A stretch of DNA of 64,000 bases from Moritella sp. JT01. GTDB lineage: Bacteria > Pseudomonadota > Gammaproteobacteria > Enterobacterales > Moritellaceae. This document shows positions 19,608 to 28,540 of this stretch, in pieces; within the stretch, counting starts at the first letter, position 1; each line of letters begins with the position of its first letter. The stretch is taken from the NCBI RefSeq assembly GCF_001574435.1, contig NZ_LOCN01000007.1:225186-289185 (forward strand). Direction: 5' to 3'. Position numbers and translations under genes: made by a program. The notes below the pieces were generated by a model. It made no database searches. It was not told the DNA's origin and worked only from the letters and a program-made list of their open reading frames with translations.

Positions 19608-20582
19608 ATGAACATTAAATCTTATATCGCATTGTCAATTTCGACATGCGTATCATGCTCAGTGATGGCGACACAAAGTATTACGAGTTGCGATCAACTA
19701 CTCAGTATTCCACATCTAACAACAGAAAATTACGTACTGACTCAAGATATCGATTGCAACGGGTATACCCAGGATAAAGCCGTTAATTTCAAAGGGATCC
19801 TCGATGGACAAAATCATAGCATTACAGGTCTTAAAATCAATTATGACAACAACTATGTTGGGCTTTTTTCACGAGTAATCAATGCTAGGATCAGTAACTT
19901 AAACCTTAACAACGTGACTATACCTTTTAATAGCGGTAACACGGCCATTGGATTAATTGCGGGCAATGCTATAAATGGCTCCTCATTTTATAACGTGAAT
20001 ATCCATAACAGCTCTATACAGGCGCACGAGTATGTCAGTAGAGGCCTAGGTTTACTGGTAGGGTACGCGACAACAAAAAGTGAGTTTACGGATATTAGTA
20101 TCAATAACTCTCAGATCTTAACGACAGATCAGACCAAGTATATTGGTGGTCTGATAGGGTCAATAGATGATATATCCTTAGTTAATGCCACACTAAACAA
20201 CAATGAAATAGGCGTGACTACGCAACTAAATGGTAGAGTGACTATTGGTGGTGCAATTGGCTCTATGAAGAAAAGTAGAGCATCTTATATTATTAGTAAT
20301 AATAATCGAATAATAGCCCCAGATATGACCAAGGGCTATGCTTCTAAGCTCATTGGTAGCATGAATGAATCCCGTTTATCAGATTCAACTACACATGATT
20401 ATGCTGAATTTCCACTTACAGATAGACACTGGAACCCTGCAATCGTAGTTGGCTTTATTTCAAAGCCTTTTAAAACAATACCTACATTACAGAATATCAC
20501 TACAACAGTAAACGAAGGTACGCTAGTTTGGTTTAATAGTAAAAAGGAAGTGCTAACAAAAAATTTAATCAAAGAAATATAA
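19608..20582 (+). CDS. Secreted GLUG-repeat-like beta-helix protein
   Basis: This 324-residue protein has a Sec signal peptide (MNIKSYIALSISTCVSCSVMA, probable cleavage after the last Ala). It continues with INCDYx-like lead-in features: a Cys pair (SCDQLL, IDCNGY), FKGILDGQNHSITGL, then imperfect repeats of the type VGLFSRVINARISNLNLNNV and IGGLIGSIDDISLVNATLNN. These match the GLUG/right-handed beta-helix pattern of surface proteins and adhesins. It is short for an adhesin and has no anchor or autotransporter domain, so it is probably exported to the periplasm or released. Function unknown. Confidence 0.65.
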   Translation: MNIKSYIALSISTCVSCSVMATQSITSCDQLLSIPHLTTENYVLTQDIDCNGYTQDKAVNFKGILDGQNHSITGLKINYDNNYVGLFSRVINARISNLNLNNVTIPFNSGNTAIGLIAGNAINGSSFYNVNIHNSSIQAHEYVSRGLGLLVGYATTKSEFTDISINNSQILTTDQTKYIGGLIGSIDDISLVNATLNNNEIGVTTQLNGRVTIGGAIGSMKKSRASYIISNNNRIIAPDMTKGYASKLIGSMNESRLSDSTTHDYAEFPLTDRHWNPAIVVGFISKPFKTIPTLQNITTTVNEGTLVWFNSKKEVLTKNLIKEI

Positions 20583-20688
20583 TCGGTATTTTACTCTTTA
20601 AATAAGATCATCGATATGGTCTATTAGACATGAGTAAGTATGGCTAAATAGAACATACCCTTTCGCTACAATGATCTATTTACAGGCT

Positions 20689-20726
20689 AAAGGTGGAGCG
20701 AATCGCAAAAACTAAGCTCCACCTTT
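20689..20726. terminator. Bidirectional terminator hairpin
   Basis: The 11-bp perfect stem AAAGGTGGAGC / GCTCCACCTTT has a 16-nt loop. It lies between the convergent GLUG-like gene and the RidA-like gene. Confidence 0.65.
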
Positions 20727-20747
20727 GATGAGATGGTAAGATTAAGG

Positions 20748-21188
20748 TTACTTTGAACCGGCTGCGAAAGTTACAACAAGTTCAACACTTGAATTAAGTG
20801 GCAACTGCGATACAGCTATCGCACTTCTAGCATGTTTTCCTTTCTCACCTAATACGTGTATAAGTAAATTAGAGGCTGTGTTTATAATTTCGGCTTGCTG
20901 GTAAAAACCATCCACGCTCGCGATATAAGCATCCATTCTTAAAATACCATCAAGCGTAGCAAAATCATCCGTGGCATTTTTTAGTTGCGACAATACATTT
21001 AATGTCGCAATTTCAATTGCTATTTTTGCGTCGGTCAGCGACAACTCCGCTCCCACTTTTCCTGTATAAATTAACTTATTGTCCCTAATTGGAAACTGGC
21101 CTGAAATAGCCCCTATCCCATTACGTATAATGTAGGGTTCGTAAGAACCGATTGGTTTAGGCGCATCTGGAAGCGGAAAATTCGCCAT
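20748..21188 (-). CDS. RidA (YjgF/YER057c/UK114) family protein
   Basis: At 146 residues it has the RidA fold: GIGAISGQFP, the central MDAYIASVDGFYQ and the C-terminal HARSAIAVSQLPLNSSVELVVTF with the conserved Arg. Canonical RidA hydrolyses reactive enamines/imines; this longer subgroup may have another role. The ATG overlaps the TGA of the upstream oxidoreductase gene by one base (TGATG), so the two are coupled. An earlier TTG in frame was not chosen. Confidence 0.85.
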   Translation of the reverse strand: MANFPLPDAPKPIGSYEPYIIRNGIGAISGQFPIRDNKLIYTGKVGAELSLTDAKIAIEIATLNVLSQLKNATDDFATLDGILRMDAYIASVDGFYQQAEIINTASNLLIHVLGEKGKHARSAIAVSQLPLNSSVELVVTFAAGSK

Positions 21189-22225
21189 CAAAATTTAAAT
21201 ACCGTTAAACCTAGCGCTTTACCATCGGCTAAGTATTGGTGTGCTTCTGCTGCCTGTTCTGGCGTAAATACGGTGTCTATTTGGGGTTTTATATTACCGT
21301 TTTTGACTTGCTCAAGCCCCCATTCTAGATCGCTTACATTGCCCATCAGCGTGCCTCTTATTTGTTTTTGTGGGAAAAACAGACTTCTTACAGGGATCGT
21401 TGATTCTAATCCAAGAACATTACCCATTAAAACAACAATACCTAAAGGTTTAACCCATTCAACTGATTGCCTAAGGCTATCTCCACCTAATTGATCAATA
21501 ACAACATCTAAACCAGCGCTATTAGTCCATTCATTAATTAACTCAACACTATTATCAGGATTACCGCTAATCACTAAATCGGCACCAATGGATTTTAGAA
21601 ATTCAACTTTAGCATCGGAGCGCGTAGTCGTCGCAACTTTTGCACCCAGCGTTTTAGCAATTTGGATCATCATTGAACCAGTGCTTGATGCGCCTGCATG
21701 AACAAGTACATATTGACCTGCTTTAACTTCCCCGACTTCTTTTACTGCTCTAACCCCAGTAACTAATGGCATAGGTAACGCTGCTAATAATTCAGCAGGT
21801 AGTCCCGTGGTTTCTTTTAATAGCCAATTTTCAGGAACAACCATGTATTGCGCATAAGCACCGTGTTCAATTAATCCACGGATGGCGTACGACTCTGATG
21901 TCGCTAATACTTCAGCACCATGATCGTTCGGATCTACAGGGTAACCGGGCATCGGAATAACGCGTTCTCCAAGGGTAAATTGAGTCACTTGACTACCGAG
22001 TTCAGCAACATGGCCAACGGCATCAGAGCCCAAAATAAAAGGAAAATTTATATTTGGGTTTACACCACCTTCGCGAATATAGTGATCTAGGCGATTAATA
22101 CCAGCCGCTTCAACTTTGATTAATACTTCATTGTTTTTAGGGCTAGGCATAGCAATAGCAGCAACAGATAAAACTTCAGGTGTACCAAATGCTGACATCA
22201 CGATCGCTTTCATTGTTTTAGACAT
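21188..22225 (-). CDS. Quinone oxidoreductase-like MDR family dehydrogenase
   Basis: This 345-residue zinc-independent medium-chain dehydrogenase/reductase begins MSKTMKAIVMSAFGTPEVL. It has GINRLDHYIREGG, FILGSDAVGHV and an NADPH-binding stretch VLVHAGASSTGSMMIQIAK. No structural-zinc cysteine cluster is seen. GGAG 8 nt upstream favours the ATG at 22225 over an in-frame start at 22285. The coupled RidA-like gene and the divergent LysR regulator suggest a small inducible stress or detoxification unit. Confidence 0.85.
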   Translation of the reverse strand: MSKTMKAIVMSAFGTPEVLSVAAIAMPSPKNNEVLIKVEAAGINRLDHYIREGGVNPNINFPFILGSDAVGHVAELGSQVTQFTLGERVIPMPGYPVDPNDHGAEVLATSESYAIRGLIEHGAYAQYMVVPENWLLKETTGLPAELLAALPMPLVTGVRAVKEVGEVKAGQYVLVHAGASSTGSMMIQIAKTLGAKVATTTRSDAKVEFLKSIGADLVISGNPDNSVELINEWTNSAGLDVVIDQLGGDSLRQSVEWVKPLGIVVLMGNVLGLESTIPVRSLFFPQKQIRGTLMGNVSDLEWGLEQVKNGNIKPQIDTVFTPEQAAEAHQYLADGKALGLTVFKF

Positions 22226-22358
22226 AATTTTTCTCCAAAAAAGAACATTCGTTGATAATGACATCGCAGCCATAACCAAAGTCATAAACTAATTATCCGT
22301 TGCTAGTCGGTAATAAACAAACTAGACTTTATCATCGATATACGAAGGAAATCTTTGG

Positions 22359-23270
22359 ATGAAAACAGTAACTCATTTAAATTCACTTAGAGCAGTCGAA
22401 GCCACAGCAAGGCTTGGCAGCTATGCAAGTGCAGCAAAAGAAATTGGCGTCACCCCGGAAGCGATTGGGCAATTAGTTCGTAGCTATGAAGCCTATTTAG
22501 GTTATAAATTATTTCGCAGAAAAGTATCAGGAGTAAAAAGACTGACGATTAACCAAGATTTTTCTGACATCATCTTAGATGTTCGCGATGCTTTTGAAAT
22601 GCTTTCTAAAAGTGCACAATCACTTAAAAATATTACAGAAAAAGGGACGTTAACAGTATCTGTTCCTCCTTCTTTTGCAAGCCATGTATTGATACCTAAC
22701 ATGTACTTATTTAGAGAAATGTATCCAGATATAAACCTAAAACTGGATATTTCAGATGATATTATTGATATATTTAATAATCAGTCTGAAATCGCTGTGC
22801 GATATGCTAAATCAGGATGGAAAAATGAAAGTGACATTTTATTTAGTAACGAAAAGGTATTTCCGGTCTGTACTCCTGAATATTTTAAGAATCATCCCTA
22901 TTTATCTCATCCTACGGGGTTAATAAATACAACCTTAATTCATGATCTCACAATTGCAGGCTCGGACTTTCCTAATTGGCAACAATGGATTGAAACATTT
23001 AATATCGATTATAAAGAGATCTCATCTATATCATTTAATACTTCAACATCAGCCATAGATGCTGTGTTATTAAATCATGGCGTGGCGCTTGGTCGTGAAG
23101 AAATGGTAAAAAAACAGATTGCAGCTGGAACGTTAATTAATCTCTATCCCGAACTGTACTTGAATACAGGCCGGTCATATTTTGTTGTTCATGCAAACAA
23201 CCCCACCCCAAAACTAGTCGCTTTTATCAAATGGTTGAAATCTATTTATGAACTTGAATGTGATGGGTAA
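22359..23270 (+). CDS. LysR-type transcriptional regulator (GcvA-like)
   Basis: This 303-residue regulator has an N-terminal winged helix-turn-helix (LNSLRAVEATARLGSYASAA, VTPEAIGQLVRSYEAYLG) and a periplasmic-binding-like effector domain from about residue 95. It is divergent from the oxidoreductase/RidA pair with 133 bp between the starts, the classic arrangement for a LysR regulator and its target. Confidence 0.9.
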   Translation: MKTVTHLNSLRAVEATARLGSYASAAKEIGVTPEAIGQLVRSYEAYLGYKLFRRKVSGVKRLTINQDFSDIILDVRDAFEMLSKSAQSLKNITEKGTLTVSVPPSFASHVLIPNMYLFREMYPDINLKLDISDDIIDIFNNQSEIAVRYAKSGWKNESDILFSNEKVFPVCTPEYFKNHPYLSHPTGLINTTLIHDLTIAGSDFPNWQQWIETFNIDYKEISSISFNTSTSAIDAVLLNHGVALGREEMVKKQIAAGTLINLYPELYLNTGRSYFVVHANNPTPKLVAFIKWLKSIYELECDG

Positions 23271-23280
23271 AAAGGAAGTA

Positions 23281-24309
23281 TTACTTTAAGTATTGATGCA
23301 AGATCCCAATCTCATTTAGTTCAACCTTTACGATTGCGCCATTGATTAACGTTAAGTTTGGTGGAACATGACCTATATCCAGATCTATCATGACTGGAAC
23401 CCCTATATCCATCAGGTATTTTTCCAAGACCTCATAATAGCTAAGGCTCTGATCACTTTTTGGTTCAGCAGCTGCACTTCGACCGAGCAGTAACCCGCTG
23501 ATACATGAGAATACGCCCCGGAACTTCATGCTTAAAATTGTTCTGGCTAGCTCAGTAGGTGGCATTTCAGCATTTTCTAGATATAAGATGACGCCCTCAG
23601 AGTAACGCTGAGATAGTCCTTTTAGATCTAAATACTCAGTTTCAAATAGATGAGATAGCGTATCCCAACACCCTCCAATTAACCTCCCCTCTATTGATGA
23701 ACCAGATTCAGGTTTTACCAACCACTTCCAGTTAGTTGGTGTATCAGGCATTATTCCAGAGGTTGGCTCAGTGACAATATCTGGCCAGCGACTCGCATAT
23801 AATTTCGATTCGGTTTGCGAAAAAAAACCACCTGTAGAAGTACTTAAATGCGTCAGTGTATTAGCTGTTAATGGATCATTAGCTTCGCTGGTTAAATCCA
23901 TCAAATTTGAACAGTGTGCGGTTGCCCACTTCAGTTTACTCGCGAACACGGCAGCTATCGTACTCACGTCGGAAAATCCTAAGATCCACTTTGGCCTTAC
24001 GGTTTGAAGTTTGGCAAAGTCTATAAGCGGCAGGAGTTCAATCGCTAAGTGTCCGCCCCAAGGAGGATAGATAGCGTCAATCTCGTCATCCATAAGAAAT
24101 GACATAAGCTCATCCGCACGTTGCTGTGCAGGTGCGCTTACGTGTTTTTGTTGCCCGTATAGACACTTACCTACAACTACATTAAAGCCTCTAGATTCAA
24201 GATTATCTAGCACGACTCTAAATCTGGCGTCATGTTTTTTTTCAATTCCTGATGAAAACGCAGTAATAGCGATAGTGCTACCTTGTTGCAGTGGTTTGGG
24301 ATATTTCAT
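23281..24309 (-). CDS. S66-family serine peptidase, MccF-like
   Basis: At 342 residues it matches the MccF branch of LD-carboxypeptidases in length and layout. The nucleophile is Ser113 in GFSDVST, with Glu245 in YLENAEM and His314 in DIGHVPPN giving the Ser-Glu-His triad. The tryptophan-containing NWKWL loop resembles the MccF substrate loop. MccF-type enzymes cleave the amide of processed microcin C or related aminoacyl-nucleotides. GGAG upstream selects the ATG at 24309. Murein LD-carboxypeptidase activity is the alternative. Confidence 0.8.
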   Translation of the reverse strand: MKYPKPLQQGSTIAITAFSSGIEKKHDARFRVVLDNLESRGFNVVVGKCLYGQQKHVSAPAQQRADELMSFLMDDEIDAIYPPWGGHLAIELLPLIDFAKLQTVRPKWILGFSDVSTIAAVFASKLKWATAHCSNLMDLTSEANDPLTANTLTHLSTSTGGFFSQTESKLYASRWPDIVTEPTSGIMPDTPTNWKWLVKPESGSSIEGRLIGGCWDTLSHLFETEYLDLKGLSQRYSEGVILYLENAEMPPTELARTILSMKFRGVFSCISGLLLGRSAAAEPKSDQSLSYYEVLEKYLMDIGVPVMIDLDIGHVPPNLTLINGAIVKVELNEIGILHQYLK

Positions 24310-24407
24310 TAGCACTCTCCGTAAATCTAGCCTGTAACAACAATAAGCATTAACAGTCTAGAATACAATGCCTTATCACAAAAACATTCGAAGCATGGAA
24401 CTGATTG

Positions 24408-24908
24408 TTATGGTCGTGGTAGTTTCTTTAGAATCGATGGAACAATAATTTTATGCACAGGCCCTACAAAGAACATGTACACCTTACCCAACGTATTTTT
24501 CACGTGAACCACAGTATTTAGATATACCGTTGCAGTTTTACCGTTCGGCTCAATGTAAAACGATATTTTGACATTTAGGTGCTTGTCACTATCTTCGAGG
24601 ATAATCTCGTTATGCTCATTAGCAGATAGAATAAATATTCCGACCCTATCACCAATTTTATAATCTGAGCTTAATTTACTTGGCTCAATTTCGGCTAAGT
24701 GCCCTAGATCTTTAAGACCAAACTTAGATACAACTTTGTTACGCAGTGACATTAACATATTAATCCAAACTGGTGTTTCCTGTATAAGCGATAGATACAT
24801 ATCTAGTGCAGACTGATTTTCATAACCTGTAAGTGATGAAAAACCATCAGCAAAAGAAGCATCATGCACATACTGATACACGCTTGATTTAGTAGGGATT
24901 CCATTCAT
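24408..24908 (-). CDS. DUF2867 family protein
   Basis: This 166-residue soluble protein shows the DUF2867 pattern: a start like YVHDASFADGFSS, the helix TPVWINMLMSLRNKVVSKFGL and a beta-rich C-terminal half (DRVGIFILSANEHNEIILEDSDKHL). The family often occurs with redox or stress genes; no activity is known to me. It lies between the S66 peptidase and pseudoazurin genes on the same strand. Confidence 0.7.
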   Translation of the reverse strand: MNGIPTKSSVYQYVHDASFADGFSSLTGYENQSALDMYLSLIQETPVWINMLMSLRNKVVSKFGLKDLGHLAEIEPSKLSSDYKIGDRVGIFILSANEHNEIILEDSDKHLNVKISFYIEPNGKTATVYLNTVVHVKNTLGKVYMFFVGPVHKIIVPSILKKLPRP

Positions 24909-24992
24909 GTTAATGTCCTCTGTAAGGTATAATGTCAGCGAGGTCGAAGTAACTTTACCTCTCCCCCGTTAACGCCTCATTAAATACCTTGG

Positions 24993-25433
24993 TTATTTAA
25001 TCTGTGCAATATAGCCAGCTAAGCGCTCTTTATTCATCATGATTTTTGTCGATATCTGAGCTGCTGCAGTATTAGTTTGTTCGATATTAACAGCCGAACC
25101 AACCTGAATAACCCCAACCATCCCAAGAGCCAAATGAGGAGTACAATTGTAAATATAGACACCTTCATTTTTAAAATTAACGGTTTCTGTTTTACCCATT
25201 ACCGTATTAAATTTTGCAGCTCCAGTTGGAATTGAATAAGAACTCGCATTATGGCTCACATCCGAAGGCACAAATTTAACGCTGTCGCCTGAAGCGATTT
25301 TAAGATAGCCAGGTTCCATGACCATCATGCCATTAGCTGATGAAGTTAGCAATTTCACCGTATGCTCAGCGGCTTGCAATGCGGTACTACATGCCATTAA
25401 TGCTACTACAGCAAGAATTTTTCGGTTAATCAT
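24993..25433 (-). CDS. Pseudoazurin (blue copper protein)
   Basis: This 146-residue periplasmic cupredoxin has a Sec signal peptide ending about LQAAEHTVKLL. The type-1 copper ligands are visible: His61 (SHNAS), Cys97, His100 and Met105 (YNCTPHLALGM). The C-terminal helical extension is as in pseudoazurins, which carry electrons to periplasmic reductases. No nitrite or nitrous oxide reductase is in the window. A near-consensus Fur box lies about 95 bp upstream, suggesting iron-responsive expression. Confidence 0.9.
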   Translation of the reverse strand: MINRKILAVVALMACSTALQAAEHTVKLLTSSANGMMVMEPGYLKIASGDSVKFVPSDVSHNASSYSIPTGAAKFNTVMGKTETVNFKNEGVYIYNCTPHLALGMVGVIQVGSAVNIEQTNTAAAQISTKIMMNKERLAGYIAQIK

Positions 25434-25528
25434 ATTAAAGAAACTCCCGTAATTAAATGTGATGAAAGATTAAAAATATAGATATAAAAGCGCTTAAACA
25501 TAGTTAAGGCTAATACGACCAATTCATT

Positions 25529-25547
25529 ACGAATGATAATCATTATC
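25529..25547. promoter_or_regulatory. Fur box upstream of pseudoazurin
   Basis: 16 consecutive positions (AATGATAATCATTATC, 25532-25547) agree with the 19-bp Fur consensus GATAATGATAATCATTATC. The site is 96-114 bp from the pseudoazurin start. The gene on the other side (LysR, 25789) is about 240 bp away. Confidence 0.75.
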
Positions 25548-25663
25548 AACTCAAAAGTAAAATACTGTATTCACGAATATGGCTTTCCAATTACTCTAAC
25601 GTTATACATAATATATACAAAGGGGAATACTTATGCTTTTCGAGTTATTGACCGTAAGGGTTA

Positions 25664-25775
25664 GTTCATTGATAATTTAGCAGAACTTGAGCATATGTAC
25701 CGTACCGTACAGATCGCAACGGGGTTGGAACGGATAGTTTAGACTCTGTTATCCCCTTCTTTAATATCGATATCA
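25664..25775 (+). pseudogene. Degenerate copy of the 18.7-19.0 kb small-gene locus
   Basis: The segment TTCATTGATAATTTAGCAGA and what follows match the 5' part of the 82-aa gene (18695 onward). After an internal deletion the copy continues with TACCGTACAGATCG, CGGGGTT, GGATAGTTTAGA and ATCAAACAG, matching the 3' flank and terminator of that locus (18952-19030) in the same order. The terminator stem is degraded and no frame remains. Confidence 0.6.
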
Positions 25776-25788
25776 AACAGCTAGGCCT

Positions 25789-26661
25789 ATGAACTCACTA
25801 CATCTAAAAGCACTTTTATTAGCCATTGAAACAGGTTCTATTTCTGCTGCTGCCCGTAAGCTTGGCAAGAAACAACCGCAAGTGAGTCAATGGATCTCCG
25901 ATCTAGAAATCGATCTAGGCGTGACCTTTTTTGACCGTTCAGGTAATAAAACGACGTTAAGTACAGCGGGTGAACGCTTGCTACCTAGCCTGACACATAC
26001 TTTAAGTCAGCTGGATATGCTGCTGAAAAGTGCTGACATGATCGCGCAAGGTGAACCAACGGTGCTGACCATTGGTATTGAAAACTATATTCCTGAACAG
26101 ACCTTTACACAACCGTTGGCACTAACACTGGATTTACCCCATTTAAATGTCGAAGTGTATCGCGATGAAATTGAGCAACTAACGCAAGACTTACGTGACG
26201 GTAATGTAGATATCATCATCACCCATGAATCGGATACCCTGCACCACCAGCAATTTGAATATTGTCGATTAGGGCATTACAAAGACGTGTTGGCATCTAG
26301 CCCTGCTCACCCACTTGCCGCATTATCGATAGTGACAACTAGTGACTTGAGCCAATACCGTGAGCTGATATTGGGCGAAGTGAATGAACACAGCGACGGG
26401 TTTAGTCCTCGTTACGCCATGTTCTCTGACATTCAGCCACTTATCGCTATGCTAAAACACCATAAAGGTTTTGCATTTTTACCCGCAGAATATGTAAAGA
26501 GTGACATCGAAAGCAGCCAACTCGTTAAACTAAATTGTGACTTTGAACCTGCAGGTATTATCCGCAGAGTTGAATTATGCTGGCGTAATGGCTTAACTTT
26601 ATCTGAACAAGGCAGTCAGGTGATCGCCGCCTTTAAAAAGACACATCAACTATCAGTCTGA
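25789..26661 (+). CDS. LysR-type transcriptional regulator
   Basis: This 290-residue LysR protein has the N-terminal HTH (LLLAIETGSISAAARKLGKK, QVSQWISDLEIDLGVTFFDR) and a C-terminal effector domain. It is convergent with the amidohydrolase gene at 26705 (43-bp gap), so a link to it is possible but not shown by divergence. Target unknown. Confidence 0.9.
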   Translation: MNSLHLKALLLAIETGSISAAARKLGKKQPQVSQWISDLEIDLGVTFFDRSGNKTTLSTAGERLLPSLTHTLSQLDMLLKSADMIAQGEPTVLTIGIENYIPEQTFTQPLALTLDLPHLNVEVYRDEIEQLTQDLRDGNVDIIITHESDTLHHQQFEYCRLGHYKDVLASSPAHPLAALSIVTTSDLSQYRELILGEVNEHSDGFSPRYAMFSDIQPLIAMLKHHKGFAFLPAEYVKSDIESSQLVKLNCDFEPAGIIRRVELCWRNGLTLSEQGSQVIAAFKKTHQLSV

Positions 26662-26704
26662 ATACCTTATTACACAGGCTATTAAAACACGCTTGCAGAC
26701 GCGG

Positions 26705-28396
26705 CTACTCTTCCGTGTCGAAAACGATATTCCCTTGTAACACTGTCATCAGGATTTGAGTTCTCGCAATGGCATCGTGAGACAAACGAGTAATATCTTG
26801 TTCTAAAATAGCAAAGTCAGCCGACTTCCCCACCGTAATCGAGCCGGTAATATCACTGATACCCAGGCTATCAGCGGCATTTATCGTGTAAGCATCAATG
26901 GCAGCATAGACATTTGGTAAACCTGTTTCACCCATTTTAATGCTATTGGCGATACCGACTAATGGATTGATATCATGCACATTCCAATCACTGCTTAAGG
27001 TAACATTCGCCCCTGTATCAAAGATAGGTTTAAGGTTCATCATCGAATGTGTACGCGCTTTCCCTAAAAAGGCTTCTGCCCACTGATGGTCATGTTCTGC
27101 GACATAATCAGATCCAACTTGGAAGTCAGCAGTTACATCCAGCTTTTCAAAACGAGGCACATCTTTTGGATTAACCAATTCGACATGCGTTAAGGTATAC
27201 GGTTTTTTGGAGCCTTGATTACGGGCATATTCAATGGCATTTAACGATTCGCGAACCGCGCCATCGCCAATCGCATGAATATGGGCGCTATAACCCAGCT
27301 TATCCAACGCCGCTAACCAACCTTGCATCTGCTTTGGTTCAATGTAATTAATGCCGAACGGTTCGTCTGGAATGTAAGTATCATCGTACGGTGCCAGTAT
27401 TTTTGCCGTACCATTAATGAAAATACCGTCACTGTACATTTTCACTTGATCCACCAGCAACAAGCGTGACTTATCACTTGATTGAATAGTTTTTAAAAAT
27501 GCCAATTGTGGCGCCATTGAGTCAGCCGGATAGATCCACGGACGCAGTGATACGCGTGCGGTTAAATCACCGTCTTTTTCTGCTTGCTGCCATACGTCAT
27601 ACCAACCACGCTTCCAATAAAGTCGACCATCACCAATAGTGGTAATGCCATGTGCAGCGGCTTCTTCAAGCCCATTCATTAACCCATCATAGCTTTGGTT
27701 AAATTGGTTTTCTAAGCTGTTCCATGCCATCTCCATAATAATGTCACCAGCGTTATCAAACAGAATGCCATTAAGTTCACCACTCTCTTCATCCTTTAGG
27801 ATCTTACCACCTTGCGGTTCAGGCGAGTTTTTGGTGATACCAGCCAGTTTTAACGCAGCAGAGTTAACCCACATTGAATGTGACGTCTGCTCCATTAGCA
27901 CGACGGGTTGCGTTGGAAATATACGGTCAATGACTTCCAGTGGCGTGTAGCGGTTATCGTCCGCGAGTACGGCATCTAACGAAAAGCCATAACCCATTAA
28001 CCAGCCATCAGACTTGGCATTTTTACTACATGCTTTTAAATAAGGGATCTGTTCCTCAAGGGACGCATCCATATCCAGTTCGCAGTTACCACCCGCTTCT
28101 GATGCAGCCTCGAATACATGATTGTGGTTATCAATAAAACCAGGCATGACAATCGCTTGTTCAAGATCGATTACTTCGGTATTTTTAGCGCGGTAGGCAT
28201 TCACATCGGCAGCTTTACCGACAAATATAATATTGCCATCACGCACTGCGATTGCATTGGCATTATCGTGACCGTAAATTTTAGCGTTAGTAAAGATCAT
28301 ATCGGCTTGCTTGTTCTGGTTTAGTTCTGCCGCCAATGTGTAAGGACTCATAATTAGACTCGCTATTATTGCTAGGGGGTAAATTTTATTCATCAT
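26705..28396 (-). CDS. Exported YtcJ-like amidohydrolase
   Basis: This 563-residue amidohydrolase-superfamily protein has a signal peptide (hydrophobic run to about SPYTLAAE), so it is probably periplasmic. Metal-site motifs are VMPGFIDNHNHVFE (first HxH), HIHAIGDGAVRESLNA, and a late LSSDWNVHDINPL Asp. This matches the YtcJ/NfdA (N-substituted formamide deformylase) branch rather than dihydroorotase types. The region upstream shares a motif with the promoter region of the gamma-glutamyl operon at 37.4 kb. Substrate unknown. Confidence 0.85.
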   Translation of the reverse strand: MMNKIYPLAIIASLIMSPYTLAAELNQNKQADMIFTNAKIYGHDNANAIAVRDGNIIFVGKAADVNAYRAKNTEVIDLEQAIVMPGFIDNHNHVFEAASEAGGNCELDMDASLEEQIPYLKACSKNAKSDGWLMGYGFSLDAVLADDNRYTPLEVIDRIFPTQPVVLMEQTSHSMWVNSAALKLAGITKNSPEPQGGKILKDEESGELNGILFDNAGDIIMEMAWNSLENQFNQSYDGLMNGLEEAAAHGITTIGDGRLYWKRGWYDVWQQAEKDGDLTARVSLRPWIYPADSMAPQLAFLKTIQSSDKSRLLLVDQVKMYSDGIFINGTAKILAPYDDTYIPDEPFGINYIEPKQMQGWLAALDKLGYSAHIHAIGDGAVRESLNAIEYARNQGSKKPYTLTHVELVNPKDVPRFEKLDVTADFQVGSDYVAEHDHQWAEAFLGKARTHSMMNLKPIFDTGANVTLSSDWNVHDINPLVGIANSIKMGETGLPNVYAAIDAYTINAADSLGISDITGSITVGKSADFAILEQDITRLSHDAIARTQILMTVLQGNIVFDTEE

Positions 28397-28424
28397 TGTT
28401 TCCTTTCATGCCCTACCGTTTGTC

Positions 28425-28475
28425 TTAGTATAGAAAGTTAATATAGGGCGTGGTACGTTGTGTTGAATAAAGTCT
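28425..28475 (-). promoter_or_regulatory. Putative promoter/operator shared with the 37.4-kb operon
   Basis: Read on the minus strand, a TTCAACACAA block is followed by CTATACTAAG, where TATACT is a plausible -10. The region upstream of the glutamine-synthetase-like gene (37464-37503) has TTCATCACAA and CTATACTAAG in the same order, with 10 bp less between them. Confidence 0.45.
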
Positions 28476-28540
28476 ACTGCAGCGAGAAATTAAAAGAAAA
28501 ATAGTGAGTATAAGGATATTGAGATATGCTGAGGTAAGTC

